The notes: generated by a model from the letters alone, not told the origin. DNA of 64,000 bases from Saccharopolyspora galaxeae (GCF_016526145.1 NZ_JADDUE010000011.1:62001-126000); one strand, 5' to 3'. Positions 16,714 to 26,150 are shown, numbered from the stretch's first letter. Numbers and translations are program-made.

Positions 16714-16829
16714 CACCCTCGGCTGCTTCGTCCAGCACAGGTGGGAAAGCCCGACGATCAGCGCAAGTTCGGAGCCCGGGAATGCGATGATCCGCCGACC
16801 GCGTCTCCGAGCCTGCTGATCGAGGAGTC

Positions 16830-17119
16830 ATGGACCGACACTTCGCGTTCGTCGACGTCGGCGCCGACGGCCACGTCAATCCCCTGGTGACCGTCGCTCA
16901 AGATCCCGAGCAGGAAGCCAACGCCGCAGAGTCGAACAACTCGGCGCCGGGCGTCGACTGGCGCGGACCGACCTGCCCCCGAAGCTGCTGCGCGAGACCG
17001 TGGAGGCGGTCGCCGCCGACGACGACATCCGCGCAAGCGCCGCCACCTGCAGCACGGCACTGCAACGCTGCGACGGCCCGGCCCGCGGAGCCGACGCACT
17101 CGAAGACCACCTCAGCTGA
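16830..17119 (+). pseudogene. Deleted macrolide-type glycosyltransferase
   Basis: Only the two ends of an MGT-family glycosyltransferase remain. The ATG at 16830 encodes MDRHFAFVDVGADGHVNPLV, the usual N-terminal strand and GHVNP loop. The final part, in another frame, encodes LPPKLLRETVEAVAADDDIR and ends ADALEDHLS, the usual C-terminal helix of these enzymes. Roughly 300 residues between, including the nucleotide-sugar domain, are missing. It lies just upstream of an intact glycosyltransferase; it could be a decayed paralogue or a deletion product. Confidence 0.75.
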
Positions 17120-17165
17120 ACGGCCATAGGGCCAGTCCGAAGACGAAACCACTGTGGAGGGTGGA

Positions 17166-18371
17166 ATGCGGGCACTGCTGGCGACCATCGGATCGCGCGG
17201 CGAAGTGCAACCGGTGGTCGCCCTGGCTCGGCGATTGAAGGAGCTCGCGCAGGAAGTCCGGGTGTGCGCGCCCCCGGACTTCGCCACCTGGATCGAGGAA
17301 CTCGGGATCCCGGTGTCGCCCCTCGGGCCGTCGATGCGCCCCGCGCCCGGCTCCGCGACGTGGGACCTGTCCACACCCGAAGGCCGGCGGCGAGCGGCCA
17401 AGGACGCCGTGGCCGCGCAGTTCGCCACGCTCCCGGAAGCCGCCGAAGGATGCGACGTCCTGCTAGCGACCGGGACCGTCATGGTCGCGGCCCGGTCAGC
17501 TGCCGAAATGGTGGGCATCGACTACCTGCACGCCCACTACTGCCCGGCCACCCTGGCTTCCGCGCACCACCCGCCGGCACCCTGGCCGGGCTGGCCGCAG
17601 CACGACACCGGCACCAACGACCAGCTGTGGCAACGGGAAACGCAGCGCTGGAACGACACCTGGGCGAGCCCGCTCAACGAGCACCGCACCACCGCCGGAC
17701 TCGCCCCGGTCGAGAACGTGCGCAGCCACGTCGTCACCGACCGGTCGTGGCTGGGCGCCGACCCCGCGCTCGGCCCCTGGCTCGATGCGGCGGACCCCAC
17801 CGTGTTCCAGACCGGCGCGTGGATGCTGCCCGATCAGCGACCGCTGCCGGACGAGCTGGAATCGTTCCTGGCCGCCGGCGCAGCCCCGGTCCATTTCGGT
17901 CTGGGCAGCATGCCCGCACCCGGGCACGACCTCGGCCAGGTCCTGACCACGGCCGCCCGCGCACTCGGGCGGCGGACGATCATCACCGCCGGATGGGCGG
18001 GCTTGACGGCCGCCGACAGCGACTCGGAGTGCCTCGTGATCGGCGAGACCAACCACCAAGCGCTGTTCGAGCGGGTCGCCGCCGTCGTGCACCACGGCGG
18101 CGCGGGAACCACCACTACCGCGGCGCGGGCAGGAACGCCCCAAGTGCTGATCCCGCAGGTCTACGATCAGCACTACTGGGCCGAACGCGTCGACCACCTC
18201 GGGATCGGAGTCGCGCACCCGCCGGGAATGCCCAGCGCCGACTCGCTGACCGCCGCGCTCGACAAGGCCACGACCTCCGCGGTCACCACCCGCGCCCGCG
18301 CGCTCGCCCCCGCGATCCGCACCGACGGCACCACGGTCGCCGCACGACACCTGATCGCAGGCGGACGGTGA
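17166..18371 (+). CDS. GT-B glycosyltransferase (GT1 family, MGT/GtfB-like)
   Basis: A 401-residue family-1 glycosyltransferase. The N-terminal domain begins MRALLATIGSRGEVQPVVAL. The C-terminal nucleotide-sugar domain carries the PSPG-like segment VVHHGGAGTTTTAARAGTPQ and VYDQHYWAERV near residues 300-340. GGAGG stands five bases before the ATG at 17166. Relatives glycosylate glycopeptides, macrolides, sterols or lipids, but no aglycone biosynthesis genes are nearby, so acceptor and sugar donor are unknown. A self-resistance or detoxification role is possible. Confidence 0.8.
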   Translation: MRALLATIGSRGEVQPVVALARRLKELAQEVRVCAPPDFATWIEELGIPVSPLGPSMRPAPGSATWDLSTPEGRRRAAKDAVAAQFATLPEAAEGCDVLLATGTVMVAARSAAEMVGIDYLHAHYCPATLASAHHPPAPWPGWPQHDTGTNDQLWQRETQRWNDTWASPLNEHRTTAGLAPVENVRSHVVTDRSWLGADPALGPWLDAADPTVFQTGAWMLPDQRPLPDELESFLAAGAAPVHFGLGSMPAPGHDLGQVLTTAARALGRRTIITAGWAGLTAADSDSECLVIGETNHQALFERVAAVVHHGGAGTTTTAARAGTPQVLIPQVYDQHYWAERVDHLGIGVAHPPGMPSADSLTAALDKATTSAVTTRARALAPAIRTDGTTVAARHLIAGGR

Positions 18372-18376
18372 ACCGA

Positions 18377-18787
18377 TCAGGGATGCATGTGCGCACCCTT
18401 GACGATCTTGTCGACGGCGTTTCGCGGGCCGCGCAGCGCCAGGCCCACGAGGTCGAGAGCATCGCGGGGCACGGCGCGGACCGCGGCGCGGTTGGCTTCG
18501 TCATGGCCGGTGGAGAACAGATCGGCGGTGAAGATCGCCGTGGGCAGCTCGCGCGCGACGGCCTTGGCGTGCGCAGTGGTCAGCAGCTCTTTGCCCGCTT
18601 CGAACACCAGCACCGGCTGGCGCAGCATCGGCAGATACCGGGTGTCGTCGGCGTCGAGGTAGGGCTCGCCGACCAACTCCGGATCACCGGCGGTGATACC
18701 GCTGGTCAGGAACGCGGTCACGTTGAGCCGCTGCCAGGTCGCCAGATCCTCCCGCAGCAGTACGGCGATTTTCGTGTCGAAGCGCAT
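18377..18787 (-). CDS. DUF2000-family protein
   Basis: A 136-residue protein beginning MRFDTKIAVLLREDLATWQR, with LNVTAFLTSGI, the conserved GEPYLDADDTRYLPMLRQPV and a C-terminal region ending DKIVKGAHMHP. This matches the DUF2000 family, whose function is unknown. The ATG at 18787 gives the family N-terminus; in-frame codons further upstream would overlap the divergent AraC gene. The 49-bp gap to that regulator suggests it controls this gene. Confidence 0.75.
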   Translation of the reverse strand: MRFDTKIAVLLREDLATWQRLNVTAFLTSGITAGDPELVGEPYLDADDTRYLPMLRQPVLVFEAGKELLTTAHAKAVARELPTAIFTADLFSTGHDEANRAAVRAVPRDALDLVGLALRGPRNAVDKIVKGAHMHP

Positions 18788-18836
18788 GACCACCACCCTC
18801 ACCGCTGATCCCCGCACGGTCTTGTACGTTTTTCGC

Positions 18837-19643
18837 ATGACGGGCCAGGCCGCGGAGCGCACCGGCGTCGCGGCGTGGCGGCCGCGGGTACCGGGGGTCT
18901 CCGAGGTGTTCCACGCGCGCTTCACCACCCACGCCTACCCGCTGCACACGCACCAGACGTGGACCCTGCTGATCCTCGACGAAGGCGCGGTGGCCTACGA
19001 GATCGACCGCCACGCCAGGCACGCGCTGAGCGGCCAGGTCACGCTCCTGCCGCCGCGGATCCCGCACGACGGGCGCCCCGCCACCTCCGGTGGGTTCCGC
19101 AAAAGGGTGCTCTACCTCGACGAGCACACCGTCGGTTCGCAGCTGGCGGACAAAGCGGTCGACCACCCCGGCCTGAACGATCCCGCCTTGTGCTCCAGCA
19201 TCGCGGGACTGCACGATCTGCTCGCCCAGCCAGGAGAAGAACTGGCCGCCGAGACCCGGCTCGTCCTGGTGACCCAGCGGCTCCGCACCCACCTCGCCGG
19301 GCGGGCCGGCACCGAGCGGACCGATCCCGCGCCCGCTCGCCGACTCCGCGATCTGCTCGATGCGCACCTGGTCGAGGGAATCACCCTCGAGCACGCCGCA
19401 GCGCTGCTCTCGACGCACCCGGCCCACCTGGTGCGCGCGTTCACCCGCGCCTACGGGCTGCCGCCGCACCGGTACCTGACCGGACGGCGCGTCGAACGGG
19501 CACGCCACCTGCTGCTCGACGGTATGCCCATCGCCGAAGCCGCGTCCGCGGCCGGGTTCCACGACCAGCCCCACCTCACCCGCCACTACCGGCGCCTGCT
19601 CGGCACCACCCCGGGGCGCTACCGCGCGGCACAAGCACGCTGA
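18837..19643 (+). CDS. AraC-family transcriptional regulator
   Basis: A 268-residue regulator. The N-terminal cupin (about residues 15-100) carries FTTHAYPLHTHQTWTLLILD and HALSGQVTLLPPRIPHDGRP. The C-terminal double HTH (about 165-265) contains ITLEHAAALLSTHPAHLVRA, GLPPHRYLTGRRVERARHLL and the signature EAASAAGFHDQPHLTRHYRR. It is divergent from the DUF2000 gene. The effector is unknown. Confidence 0.85.
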   Translation: MTGQAAERTGVAAWRPRVPGVSEVFHARFTTHAYPLHTHQTWTLLILDEGAVAYEIDRHARHALSGQVTLLPPRIPHDGRPATSGGFRKRVLYLDEHTVGSQLADKAVDHPGLNDPALCSSIAGLHDLLAQPGEELAAETRLVLVTQRLRTHLAGRAGTERTDPAPARRLRDLLDAHLVEGITLEHAAALLSTHPAHLVRAFTRAYGLPPHRYLTGRRVERARHLLLDGMPIAEAASAAGFHDQPHLTRHYRRLLGTTPGRYRAAQAR

Positions 19644-19713
19644 TCCGCACAGCGAACTCCGCTGCGTCGCGCGAGGTTGGGCGCGGTTCGCCCCGCCTAC
19701 CGGATCCGACCGT

Positions 19714-20649
19714 TCAGGCCAGGCAGGTCAGTGGTTCGCCGCCGTTGTAGGTGACCATGTCGGCGAGCGCGGCAGCGGTGTCGATGGGGCCACCGGGCGG
19801 GGTGCCGTCGAGTTCGGCGTAGGCGCGGTGCAGGTTCCCGACGATCCGTTCGGCGTCGGGCCAGTCGGCGAAGCGCCCGAGGTCGGTGTCCCGTGCCGCC
19901 TGCAGCGGAGTGATTCCCTCGGCGTGGCCGCGTTCGGCGAGCTCGGCCACGAACCGCAGGTAGTCCAGGTTCGCGGCCACCGGTTCATCGTCGTGGAAAA
20001 CCGGACCGTGCCCGGGAACCACGGTCGCCGCCTGCAGCGGGCGCAGCACGTTCGCCAGCACCCCGGCGCAGCCGGTCACCGAACCCATCAGCAAGAACGG
20101 CGTGCCGCCGTTGAAGACCAGGTCGCCGCAGAACACCGTCGCCGAGTCCGGGAACCACACCAGCGAATCGTTCGTGGTGTGCGCGGGGGAGCCGACGTGG
20201 CGCACCTCGGCGCGCTGCTCGCCGACCCACAGCCCGACGCGGTCGGTGAAGGTCAGAAACGGCGGGTCCAGCGGCAACTCGCCCCACTGCGGGTTCTGCC
20301 ACCACGGCAGCTCGCGCGCGGGACCGAACGCGATCGCCTCGGTGCGGGTCCGCTCGTGCGCCACGATCGTCGCGCCGGGGAACAGGGCGTTGCCGAAGGT
20401 GTGGTCGCCGTGGTGGTGGGTGTTCACCAGCGTGCGCACCGGCGCCGCGGTCACCGAGGCGATCGCGTCGAGGAACGCGCGGGTGCGCTGCTCGGTGGAA
20501 CAGGAGTCGATCGCGACGACGCCCTGCGGTCCGACCGCGAAGCCGGTGTTGTTGATCCACCACGTGCCGTCGGGCTGGATGTAGGCGTACACGCCGTCGG
20601 CGACTTCTTGCAGCCGAGGGTGACCCGGCCGGGTCACGTCGATCATCAT
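19714..20649 (-). CDS. Metallo-beta-lactamase-fold hydrolase
   Basis: A 311-residue MBL-fold protein. The metal site HHHGDH is at residues 78-83 (LVNTHHHGDHTFGN), the next ligand is His in VRHVGSPAHTTNDS near 154, and VFCGDLVFNGG and VVPGHGPVF supply the Asp and final His, so both zinc sites look complete. The long C-terminus (PLQAARDTDLGRFADWPDAE) suggests a lactonase- or alkylsulfatase-like hydrolase rather than an antibiotic beta-lactamase. No signal peptide is visible. The substrate is unknown. Confidence 0.8.
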   Translation of the reverse strand: MMIDVTRPGHPRLQEVADGVYAYIQPDGTWWINNTGFAVGPQGVVAIDSCSTEQRTRAFLDAIASVTAAPVRTLVNTHHHGDHTFGNALFPGATIVAHERTRTEAIAFGPARELPWWQNPQWGELPLDPPFLTFTDRVGLWVGEQRAEVRHVGSPAHTTNDSLVWFPDSATVFCGDLVFNGGTPFLLMGSVTGCAGVLANVLRPLQAATVVPGHGPVFHDDEPVAANLDYLRFVAELAERGHAEGITPLQAARDTDLGRFADWPDAERIVGNLHRAYAELDGTPPGGPIDTAAALADMVTYNGGEPLTCLA

Positions 20650-20765
20650 GAGTCCTTCCGCAGCGGGACGAGGGGAGCGTCCGGTTCGATGCGAGTGTCG
20701 AACGAGCTCGAGTCAGCGCCCCGACCGACACACCGCCCCGAACCGGACGCACGAGTCGGGACCGC

Positions 20766-23700
20766 TCACAGCAAACTCAACTGCGTCGCCCGAGGTTTGC
20801 GCGGCGCAGCCGGTTCACTGCGCACCACACCATCGCCGAGCCCGGACAAGAACGGCGAGGCCACCCGCTCCCGCACCTGACCGTGCCTGCTGCGCCGCGC
20901 GGCGTGGGTCAACCACAACTGATCCTGCGCGCGAGTCATCCCCACGAAGAACAACCGCCGCTCCTCGGCCACCTCGTCCCGTGCGGACTCCGAACCCGGC
21001 CAACGCAACGGCAACAACCCGTCCTCGCAGCCGACCAGGAACACCACCGGGAACTCCAAGCCCTTCGCCGCGTGCAACGACAACAGCGACACCGCCTCCG
21101 CGCGCGGATCCAACGTGTCGACCTCCGCACCGAGCCGCACCTCCGAGCGGAACCGCTCCAGATCATCGCCGCAGCGCAGCGCCAGCGGCGTGAGCACCTC
21201 CAGACCGCTGTGCACCTCGTCCTGCACATCGTCCGGAACGCTGAACACCACCGCCGTCGCCGCCGCGCGCAACCGCTCCAGCACCGACCCCTCCCGGTCG
21301 GCGACGTGCGCCAGCTCCCGCATCAGCAACTCCACGCCCGGACGCGCCGAAAGCAGATCGTGCGAACGCTTCTGCACCGGCAACCCGCAGCGCGCGAACT
21401 CCTCGATCAACACCCGCGACTGCGCATCCGTGCGATACAGCACCGCGATGTCACCGAAGCCCACACCACCATGCCCATCACCGGCGACCCGGCCGCTGTC
21501 GAGCGAATGGAACGACGAACCACCCAGCAACTCATCGACCGCGCGCGCCACGAACGCCGCCTCCGCACGCTCATCCGCAGCCTCGTGCCGCACCACCCGA
21601 TGCGCCGCCCGCTGCCCGGCCGCGTGCAACTCGCGGCCCGGAACCAGCGTCGAAGGCCCGATACCGCGCAACGCCGCATCCACGATGTGCGCCCCGGAGC
21701 GGTAATTCCGCGTCAACGACAACACCGGAGCGGCCGGATGATCCTGCTCGAAACGCAGGAAGAACCCCACGTCCGCGCCCCGGAACGAATAGATCGCCTG
21801 ATCCGGATCACCGATCGCGGTCAGATTCGCCTCCGCCGGGGCCAACGCCTGCAACAACCGGTACTGCGCATCGTCGACGTCCTGGTACTCGTCGACCGTG
21901 ATCCAGCGGAACCGCTCGCGGTACGACTCGGCCAGGTCCGGGTCCTGCTCCAGCAGCCACACCGGAAGCGCCACCAGATCGTCGAAATCCACCAGGTCCA
22001 GCTCCCGCAGCCGCCGCCGATACCGCTCGGCGACCGCGACGAGTTCGGAGCTCCCGACCTGCTCGGAATCCCCAGCCTGCGCCGAGTCTCCAGCCTGCGC
22101 CGAGTCCGCCTCGCCGCAGCGGCGCAGCCGCGACAACTTCGCCAACTTCGCCCGCGCGCCACGCTCATCACCGGTGACCTCGGCCAGCACCGCCACCCGC
22201 CGATCGGCATCGGCCACCGAGAACTCCGCCGACAACCCGACCCGCTCGTACTGCTCCCGCAACACCTGCAAACCGAACGAATGGAACGTGCCCACGGTCA
22301 TCTCACCCGCAGCGGCACCGATCAGGCCGTGCAGCCGCTCACTCAGCTCCTGCGCCGCGCGCCGCGTGAACGTGATCGCCAAGCACTCCCTGGCAGGCAC
22401 CTCCCGCTCCAGCACCAAGTGCGCCAGCCGGTGCGTCACCGTGCGCGTCTTGCCCGTACCCGGCCCCGCCACGATCAACAACGGACCCGACGGCACCGCC
22501 GCAGCCGCCCGCTGATCCGGATCCAGCCCGGCCAGCACACCCGAATCCGCGACATCCTCGACCGGCACCGACACCTCGCGCGGCGAAACCCGCTCAACCG
22601 CGGCATCACGAGCCGGAGACTCCGGCACCGCAGCAGGCCCCGGCACCGCGGAACGTTCGGAATCAGCCGGCGGGGCAGGGGAGAGCGACTCGTCGTCGAA
22701 CAACGCGAACGCACCCGCATTCCGCACCCGCGACAACTCCGCCGGATCGAACACCCGAATCGTGCCGTACTCGCCGTCGAAACCCGCCTCGCGCAGCACC
22801 GCGCCGCGCCGCAACCGCTCGACCGCCTCGGCAACCGCGGGATCACTGCGCCGCAGCTCCTCGACCGGCACCTCCTGCAAGATCGACAACTCCGGGCCGT
22901 GCGCGGCCGTCAACGCACTCACCGACTCGAAGACCTTCTTGCTCTTCGGCCCAACACCGCGCACCTCGCCCACGATCTCCGGCAGCGGAATCAAACTGCG
23001 AAAACCCGCAGCACCGTCCGGGCGCACACCCGCATCCCGATCCGCCAGCGCATCCACCCGGTGCAACACCCCGACCGTCAACGGCTTCCCGCACCCCGGG
23101 CACCGGCCGTCATGAGCACGGGTGTCGGACGGATCCATCCGCACCGAACACTTCCGATGCCCGTCCAGGTGGTACTTGCCCTCCTCCGGGAAGAACTCCA
23201 CCGTGCCCTCGAAACCACGACGCGTCTCCAGCGCGCGCTTGACCGCGAAGTAGTCCAGCTCGGTGTCGAAGACCGTCGCCTCCCGCCCCAGCATCGGCGG
23301 CGAATGCGCATCCGAATGGCTCACCAGCGTGTAACCGTCCAAACCGGACACCCGCCAGTTCATCTCCGGATCGCTGGAAAGCCCCGTCTCCAACGCGAAG
23401 ATGTGCCCCGACAGATCCCGGTAAGCCTCCTCGACCGAATCGAACCCCGCCTTCGACCCCAGCACCGCGAACCACGGCGTCCACACGTGCGCAGGCACCA
23501 GATAACCACCGCTTTCCAGCGTGATCTCCAGCAGGTCCCGCGAATCCAACCCCAGGATCGGCCGCCCGTCCGAAGCCAAGTTCCCGATCTTGCCCAACCG
23601 GCGCGTGAACTCCTCCGCCGCCGCGAAATCCGGCACGTAGCACAGGTGATGCACCTTGCGCGTGCGCTCGCCGTACTTGTAGATCGTCGAGATCTCCACC

Positions 23701-23972
23701 GACAGCATGAACCGCACCGCACCGGTGCAGTTCGGCGGCATCCCAGCCGACATCTCCCGATCCCGCTCCGGACGCAACCGCAACAACCCCGGCTCGGCCT
23801 CCTCGAGCACCTCCCGCAGATGCGCGAACCACGCAGGGTGCGTGAAATCCCCGGTCCCCACCAACGTGATGCCCTTGCGCCTGGCCCACCACGTCAACTG
23901 CTCGATGTCGCAGTCCTTGCTGCACGCGCGGGAATACTTGGAATGGATGTGCAGGTCGGCATGAAAACGCAC
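20766..23972 (-). CDS. PHP-domain/UvrD-type superfamily 1 helicase fusion
   Basis: A 1068-residue fusion. Residues 1-425 form a PHP-type domain of the TIGR00375 kind: HADLHIHSKYSRA, GTGDFTHPAWF, LVSHSDAH at 216-223 as metal ligands, and Cys275, Cys291 and Cys294 for a zinc ribbon. A linker follows (425-480). Residues 483-1068 are a UvrD/PcrA helicase: LDPDQRAAAA (Q motif), AGPGTGKT at 502-509, TVDEYQDVDD, GDPDQAIYSFRGAD, LTRNYRSG, SLHAAKGLEFP and RLFFVGMTRAQDQ. All helicase motifs are present. A repeat (DSAQAG twice, then DSEQVG) lies at 623-640. It probably joins metal-dependent phosphodiesterase or nuclease activity to unwinding in DNA repair. Confidence 0.85.
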   Translation of the reverse strand: MRFHADLHIHSKYSRACSKDCDIEQLTWWARRKGITLVGTGDFTHPAWFAHLREVLEEAEPGLLRLRPERDREMSAGMPPNCTGAVRFMLSVEISTIYKYGERTRKVHHLCYVPDFAAAEEFTRRLGKIGNLASDGRPILGLDSRDLLEITLESGGYLVPAHVWTPWFAVLGSKAGFDSVEEAYRDLSGHIFALETGLSSDPEMNWRVSGLDGYTLVSHSDAHSPPMLGREATVFDTELDYFAVKRALETRRGFEGTVEFFPEEGKYHLDGHRKCSVRMDPSDTRAHDGRCPGCGKPLTVGVLHRVDALADRDAGVRPDGAAGFRSLIPLPEIVGEVRGVGPKSKKVFESVSALTAAHGPELSILQEVPVEELRRSDPAVAEAVERLRRGAVLREAGFDGEYGTIRVFDPAELSRVRNAGAFALFDDESLSPAPPADSERSAVPGPAAVPESPARDAAVERVSPREVSVPVEDVADSGVLAGLDPDQRAAAAVPSGPLLIVAGPGTGKTRTVTHRLAHLVLEREVPARECLAITFTRRAAQELSERLHGLIGAAAGEMTVGTFHSFGLQVLREQYERVGLSAEFSVADADRRVAVLAEVTGDERGARAKLAKLSRLRRCGEADSAQAGDSAQAGDSEQVGSSELVAVAERYRRRLRELDLVDFDDLVALPVWLLEQDPDLAESYRERFRWITVDEYQDVDDAQYRLLQALAPAEANLTAIGDPDQAIYSFRGADVGFFLRFEQDHPAAPVLSLTRNYRSGAHIVDAALRGIGPSTLVPGRELHAAGQRAAHRVVRHEAADERAEAAFVARAVDELLGGSSFHSLDSGRVAGDGHGGVGFGDIAVLYRTDAQSRVLIEEFARCGLPVQKRSHDLLSARPGVELLMRELAHVADREGSVLERLRAAATAVVFSVPDDVQDEVHSGLEVLTPLALRCGDDLERFRSEVRLGAEVDTLDPRAEAVSLLSLHAAKGLEFPVVFLVGCEDGLLPLRWPGSESARDEVAEERRLFFVGMTRAQDQLWLTHAARRSRHGQVRERVASPFLSGLGDGVVRSEPAAPRKPRATQLSLL

Positions 23973-24101
23973 CCGGCGATCTTGCCAGCCCCGCGATCAC
24001 GCCGACCGCACGGGGCGACCGCCCGGACTTTGACTTCAAGCGCACTCGAAATCCGAACATGAGGCGAGACCAGCTTCCCGATCCCGCCACGAGGTGCGCA
24101 A

Positions 24102-25196
24102 ATGATCCCCTACACCGACGCGATGCACGAAGCGCTCGACCGCCTCGACGGCCTCGGCCCCGAGATCGGCGAAGCCGACTTCGTCAACCACGGCCCGATG
24201 GCCGCCGAAGCCCTGGCCGCACTCGGCCACGGCGCCGAAGTCGGCACCTGGGTGCAGACCTGGCGCGCATCGCGACCCTTCCACCAAGCACCCCCGGTCA
24301 CCTTCGACCTCGACGGCGACGACGAAACCTCCTGGCGCCCCGCACTCGGCGACCGCAACAAACTGGGGGACTGGGAAGGACTGTTCCACCGCGAACTCAC
24401 CGAAGCACCCTGGCAGGACGTGCTCGCACGCTGGTGGCCCCGACTCCTGCCCGGCCTGTTCACCCGCGTCACCCACGGACTCATCCGCACCGCCCACGCA
24501 GTGCGCAGCCTGGCCAGCACCACCGGAACCGGCCAGACCCAGCTGACCGAACTGGCCCGCGCACTGGCCATGTGGGCCTCCCGGTTCACCGCACTACCCG
24601 GCACCGCCCAGCTGACCGGCAACTCCGACGTCGCCACCGCCGTCGCCGCACTACCGCGCACCTGGCTCGAACCCGACGACCGGACACCCTGGACCGACGC
24701 CACCCGCGACCGGCTGCAACACCCCGACGCACTACCCGGCTACCTGCCCGCGCTGAGCGCACTGCACACCGGCGACCCGCACCGGCTGATCACCGAAATG
24801 ACCACCGAATTCGCCGGGATCTACCAAGCCCACCCAGAAGTCATGCCCATCCCGCTGGTGCACGCCGTGACCGCGCCCGCCGCCGTGCGGCTCGTCCTGC
24901 CGCACCTTCCCGCCGACCACCACCCGGCCACCGTCGAAGCGCTGTGGCAGGCCAACGTCGCCATGCTCCTCGCCTTCACCATCGACCGGCGCGGCGAGGA
25001 CACCGCGCTGAACACCGCCATCGACAGCGACCCACCACCCTTCGACGAACTCATCGCCCGCGCCGTCGAGCACGGCGACGACCACGTCATCAAGTTCACC
25101 GAAGCCGCCGCCCGCGAACACGCACTGCGGCCCGACCCGCGCTACCCGGCCGCCGTGCACGCCGCCCAACAGCGCATACCCCGCCTCAACCGCTGA
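24102..25196 (+). CDS. Questin-oxidase-like family protein (DUF4243)
   Basis: A 364-residue helical protein resembling the questin oxidase-like family: NHGPMAAEALAALGH near residue 30, SRPFHQAPPVTF, LGDWEGLFHRELTEAPW and the His-containing LFTRVTHGLIRTAHAVRSL near 130. Fungal questin oxidase opens an anthraquinone ring by Baeyer-Villiger chemistry; bacterial members are uncharacterised. No signal peptide or membrane helix is seen. It is transcribed divergently from the PHP-helicase and no polyketide genes adjoin it, so the substrate is unknown. Confidence 0.7.
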   Translation: MIPYTDAMHEALDRLDGLGPEIGEADFVNHGPMAAEALAALGHGAEVGTWVQTWRASRPFHQAPPVTFDLDGDDETSWRPALGDRNKLGDWEGLFHRELTEAPWQDVLARWWPRLLPGLFTRVTHGLIRTAHAVRSLASTTGTGQTQLTELARALAMWASRFTALPGTAQLTGNSDVATAVAALPRTWLEPDDRTPWTDATRDRLQHPDALPGYLPALSALHTGDPHRLITEMTTEFAGIYQAHPEVMPIPLVHAVTAPAAVRLVLPHLPADHHPATVEALWQANVAMLLAFTIDRRGEDTALNTAIDSDPPPFDELIARAVEHGDDHVIKFTEAAAREHALRPDPRYPAAVHAAQQRIPRLNR

Positions 25197-25286
25197 ACCG
25201 AACCGGCGACCGCGATTCGCCACGACCGGCCGCAAAGCAACAAAAAGGAAGTGTGACTGCCCTCTGCCGAGACCTACGGTGTGGCC

Positions 25287-26003
25287 ATGTACCTGGAAAA
25301 CCTGGTCACCGACGCCGTCGATCCGCAGCGGCTCGGCCGGTTCTGGGAGGCGGTGATCGGCGGTCAGCGGCTCACCGACGAGCCCGACTGCTTCGAAACC
25401 CAGCTCGCCGTCGAGGACGGGCCGGTGCTCGACCTGTGCTTCCAGCGCGTCCCCGAACCGCCATGCGAGCCGCCCCGGCTGCACATCGACATCTTCGGCG
25501 GCACCGCCCGGGCCGACGAGATCGACAGGCTGCTCGGGCTGGGCGCACGACACCTCGACATCGTCCAGGGCGAAGCCCCCTGGACGATGCTCACCGACCC
25601 GGAAGGCAACCCCTGCTGCGTGCTGGAGCACCGGGCAACGCACGTGCACACCGGACCGATCGCAGCGCTCCCACTCGACTCCGCGGATCCCGGCCGCGAC
25701 GGCGAATTCTGGGCCTGGCTGACCGGATGGACCCACGCACCCGGGACCGCGGCCGCAACGCTGCGCCACCCCTCGCTGCGAGGGCCCCTGCTCGAACTTC
25801 GCCCGGAACCGGCTCCCAAGGGAACCGCCAAGAACCGGCTGCACCTCGACATCCGACTCGAAACCGCAGACGACCCCGACGAACTCGCGGCAGAAATCGC
25901 CGAACGCGGCGGCCGCGAATTCCGCCCCGCTCGGGGAGAACTACCGTGGCGCATCCACACCGACCCGTCTGGCAACGAGTTCTGCTTGCTACCGGCCCGA
26001 TAA
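25287..26003 (+). CDS. Two-domain VOC (glyoxalase-like) protein
   Basis: A 238-residue protein with two tandem VOC/glyoxalase-like domains. The first begins MYLENLVTDAVDPQRLGRFW and ends EAPWTMLTDPEGNPCCVLEH. The second spans about residues 125-238 and ends ELPWRIHTDPSGNEFCLLPA, with matching HTDPSGN-type motifs. No clear Shine-Dalgarno precedes the ATG at 25287, and a GTG two codons upstream is possible; translation may be leaderless. It is followed at once by a strong hairpin that belongs to a duplicated thrS leader. The function is unknown: relatives include resistance and dioxygenase-like proteins. Confidence 0.75.
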   Translation: MYLENLVTDAVDPQRLGRFWEAVIGGQRLTDEPDCFETQLAVEDGPVLDLCFQRVPEPPCEPPRLHIDIFGGTARADEIDRLLGLGARHLDIVQGEAPWTMLTDPEGNPCCVLEHRATHVHTGPIAALPLDSADPGRDGEFWAWLTGWTHAPGTAAATLRHPSLRGPLLELRPEPAPKGTAKNRLHLDIRLETADDPDELAAEIAERGGREFRPARGELPWRIHTDPSGNEFCLLPAR

Positions 26004-26150
26004 CGAGCCCCGGAGCTGTGCTCCGGGGCTTCGTCATACCTCGGTGCAGACTCTCCGGGGACTCCGAACCAGGAGACCTCCGTGAACCAGCAAGACGCCG
26101 CACCGGATCACCGCGACCTCAACCGGCACCTGGAAATCTTCGCCACCGAC
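26002..26150 (+). repeat. Copy 1 of a duplicated thrS leader and 5' coding region
   Basis: About 149 bp that recur at 26875-27022 with high identity. The copy holds the hairpin with arms AGCCCCGGAGC/GCTCCGGGGCT (26006-26016 and 26020-26030), the Shine-Dalgarno AGGAGACCTCC, a GTG at 26082 and the first 23 codons of the synthetase. Identity stops right after ACCGAC. The hairpin now serves as the terminator of the VOC gene. Confidence 0.85.
26006..26030 (+). terminator. Hairpin at the end of the VOC gene (duplicated attenuator stem)
   Basis: A perfect 11-bp stem, AGCCCCGGAGC-TGT-GCTCCGGGGCT, begins two bases after the VOC stop codon. The same stem stands before thrS at 26879-26903. Confidence 0.7.

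Noticed and set aside
10940-18371. A natural-product gene cluster suggested by methyltransferases, glycosyltransferases and oxygenases.
   Set aside because: There is no polyketide synthase, NRPS, terpene cyclase or precursor peptide in the window; the genes belong to separate regulator/enzyme units.
20883-24062. A 1059-codon open frame on the plus strand.
   Set aside because: It lies entirely opposite the PHP-UvrD helicase gene. Its translation is Arg/His/Gln/Pro-rich with no domain, as expected for the antisense frame of a GC-rich gene.
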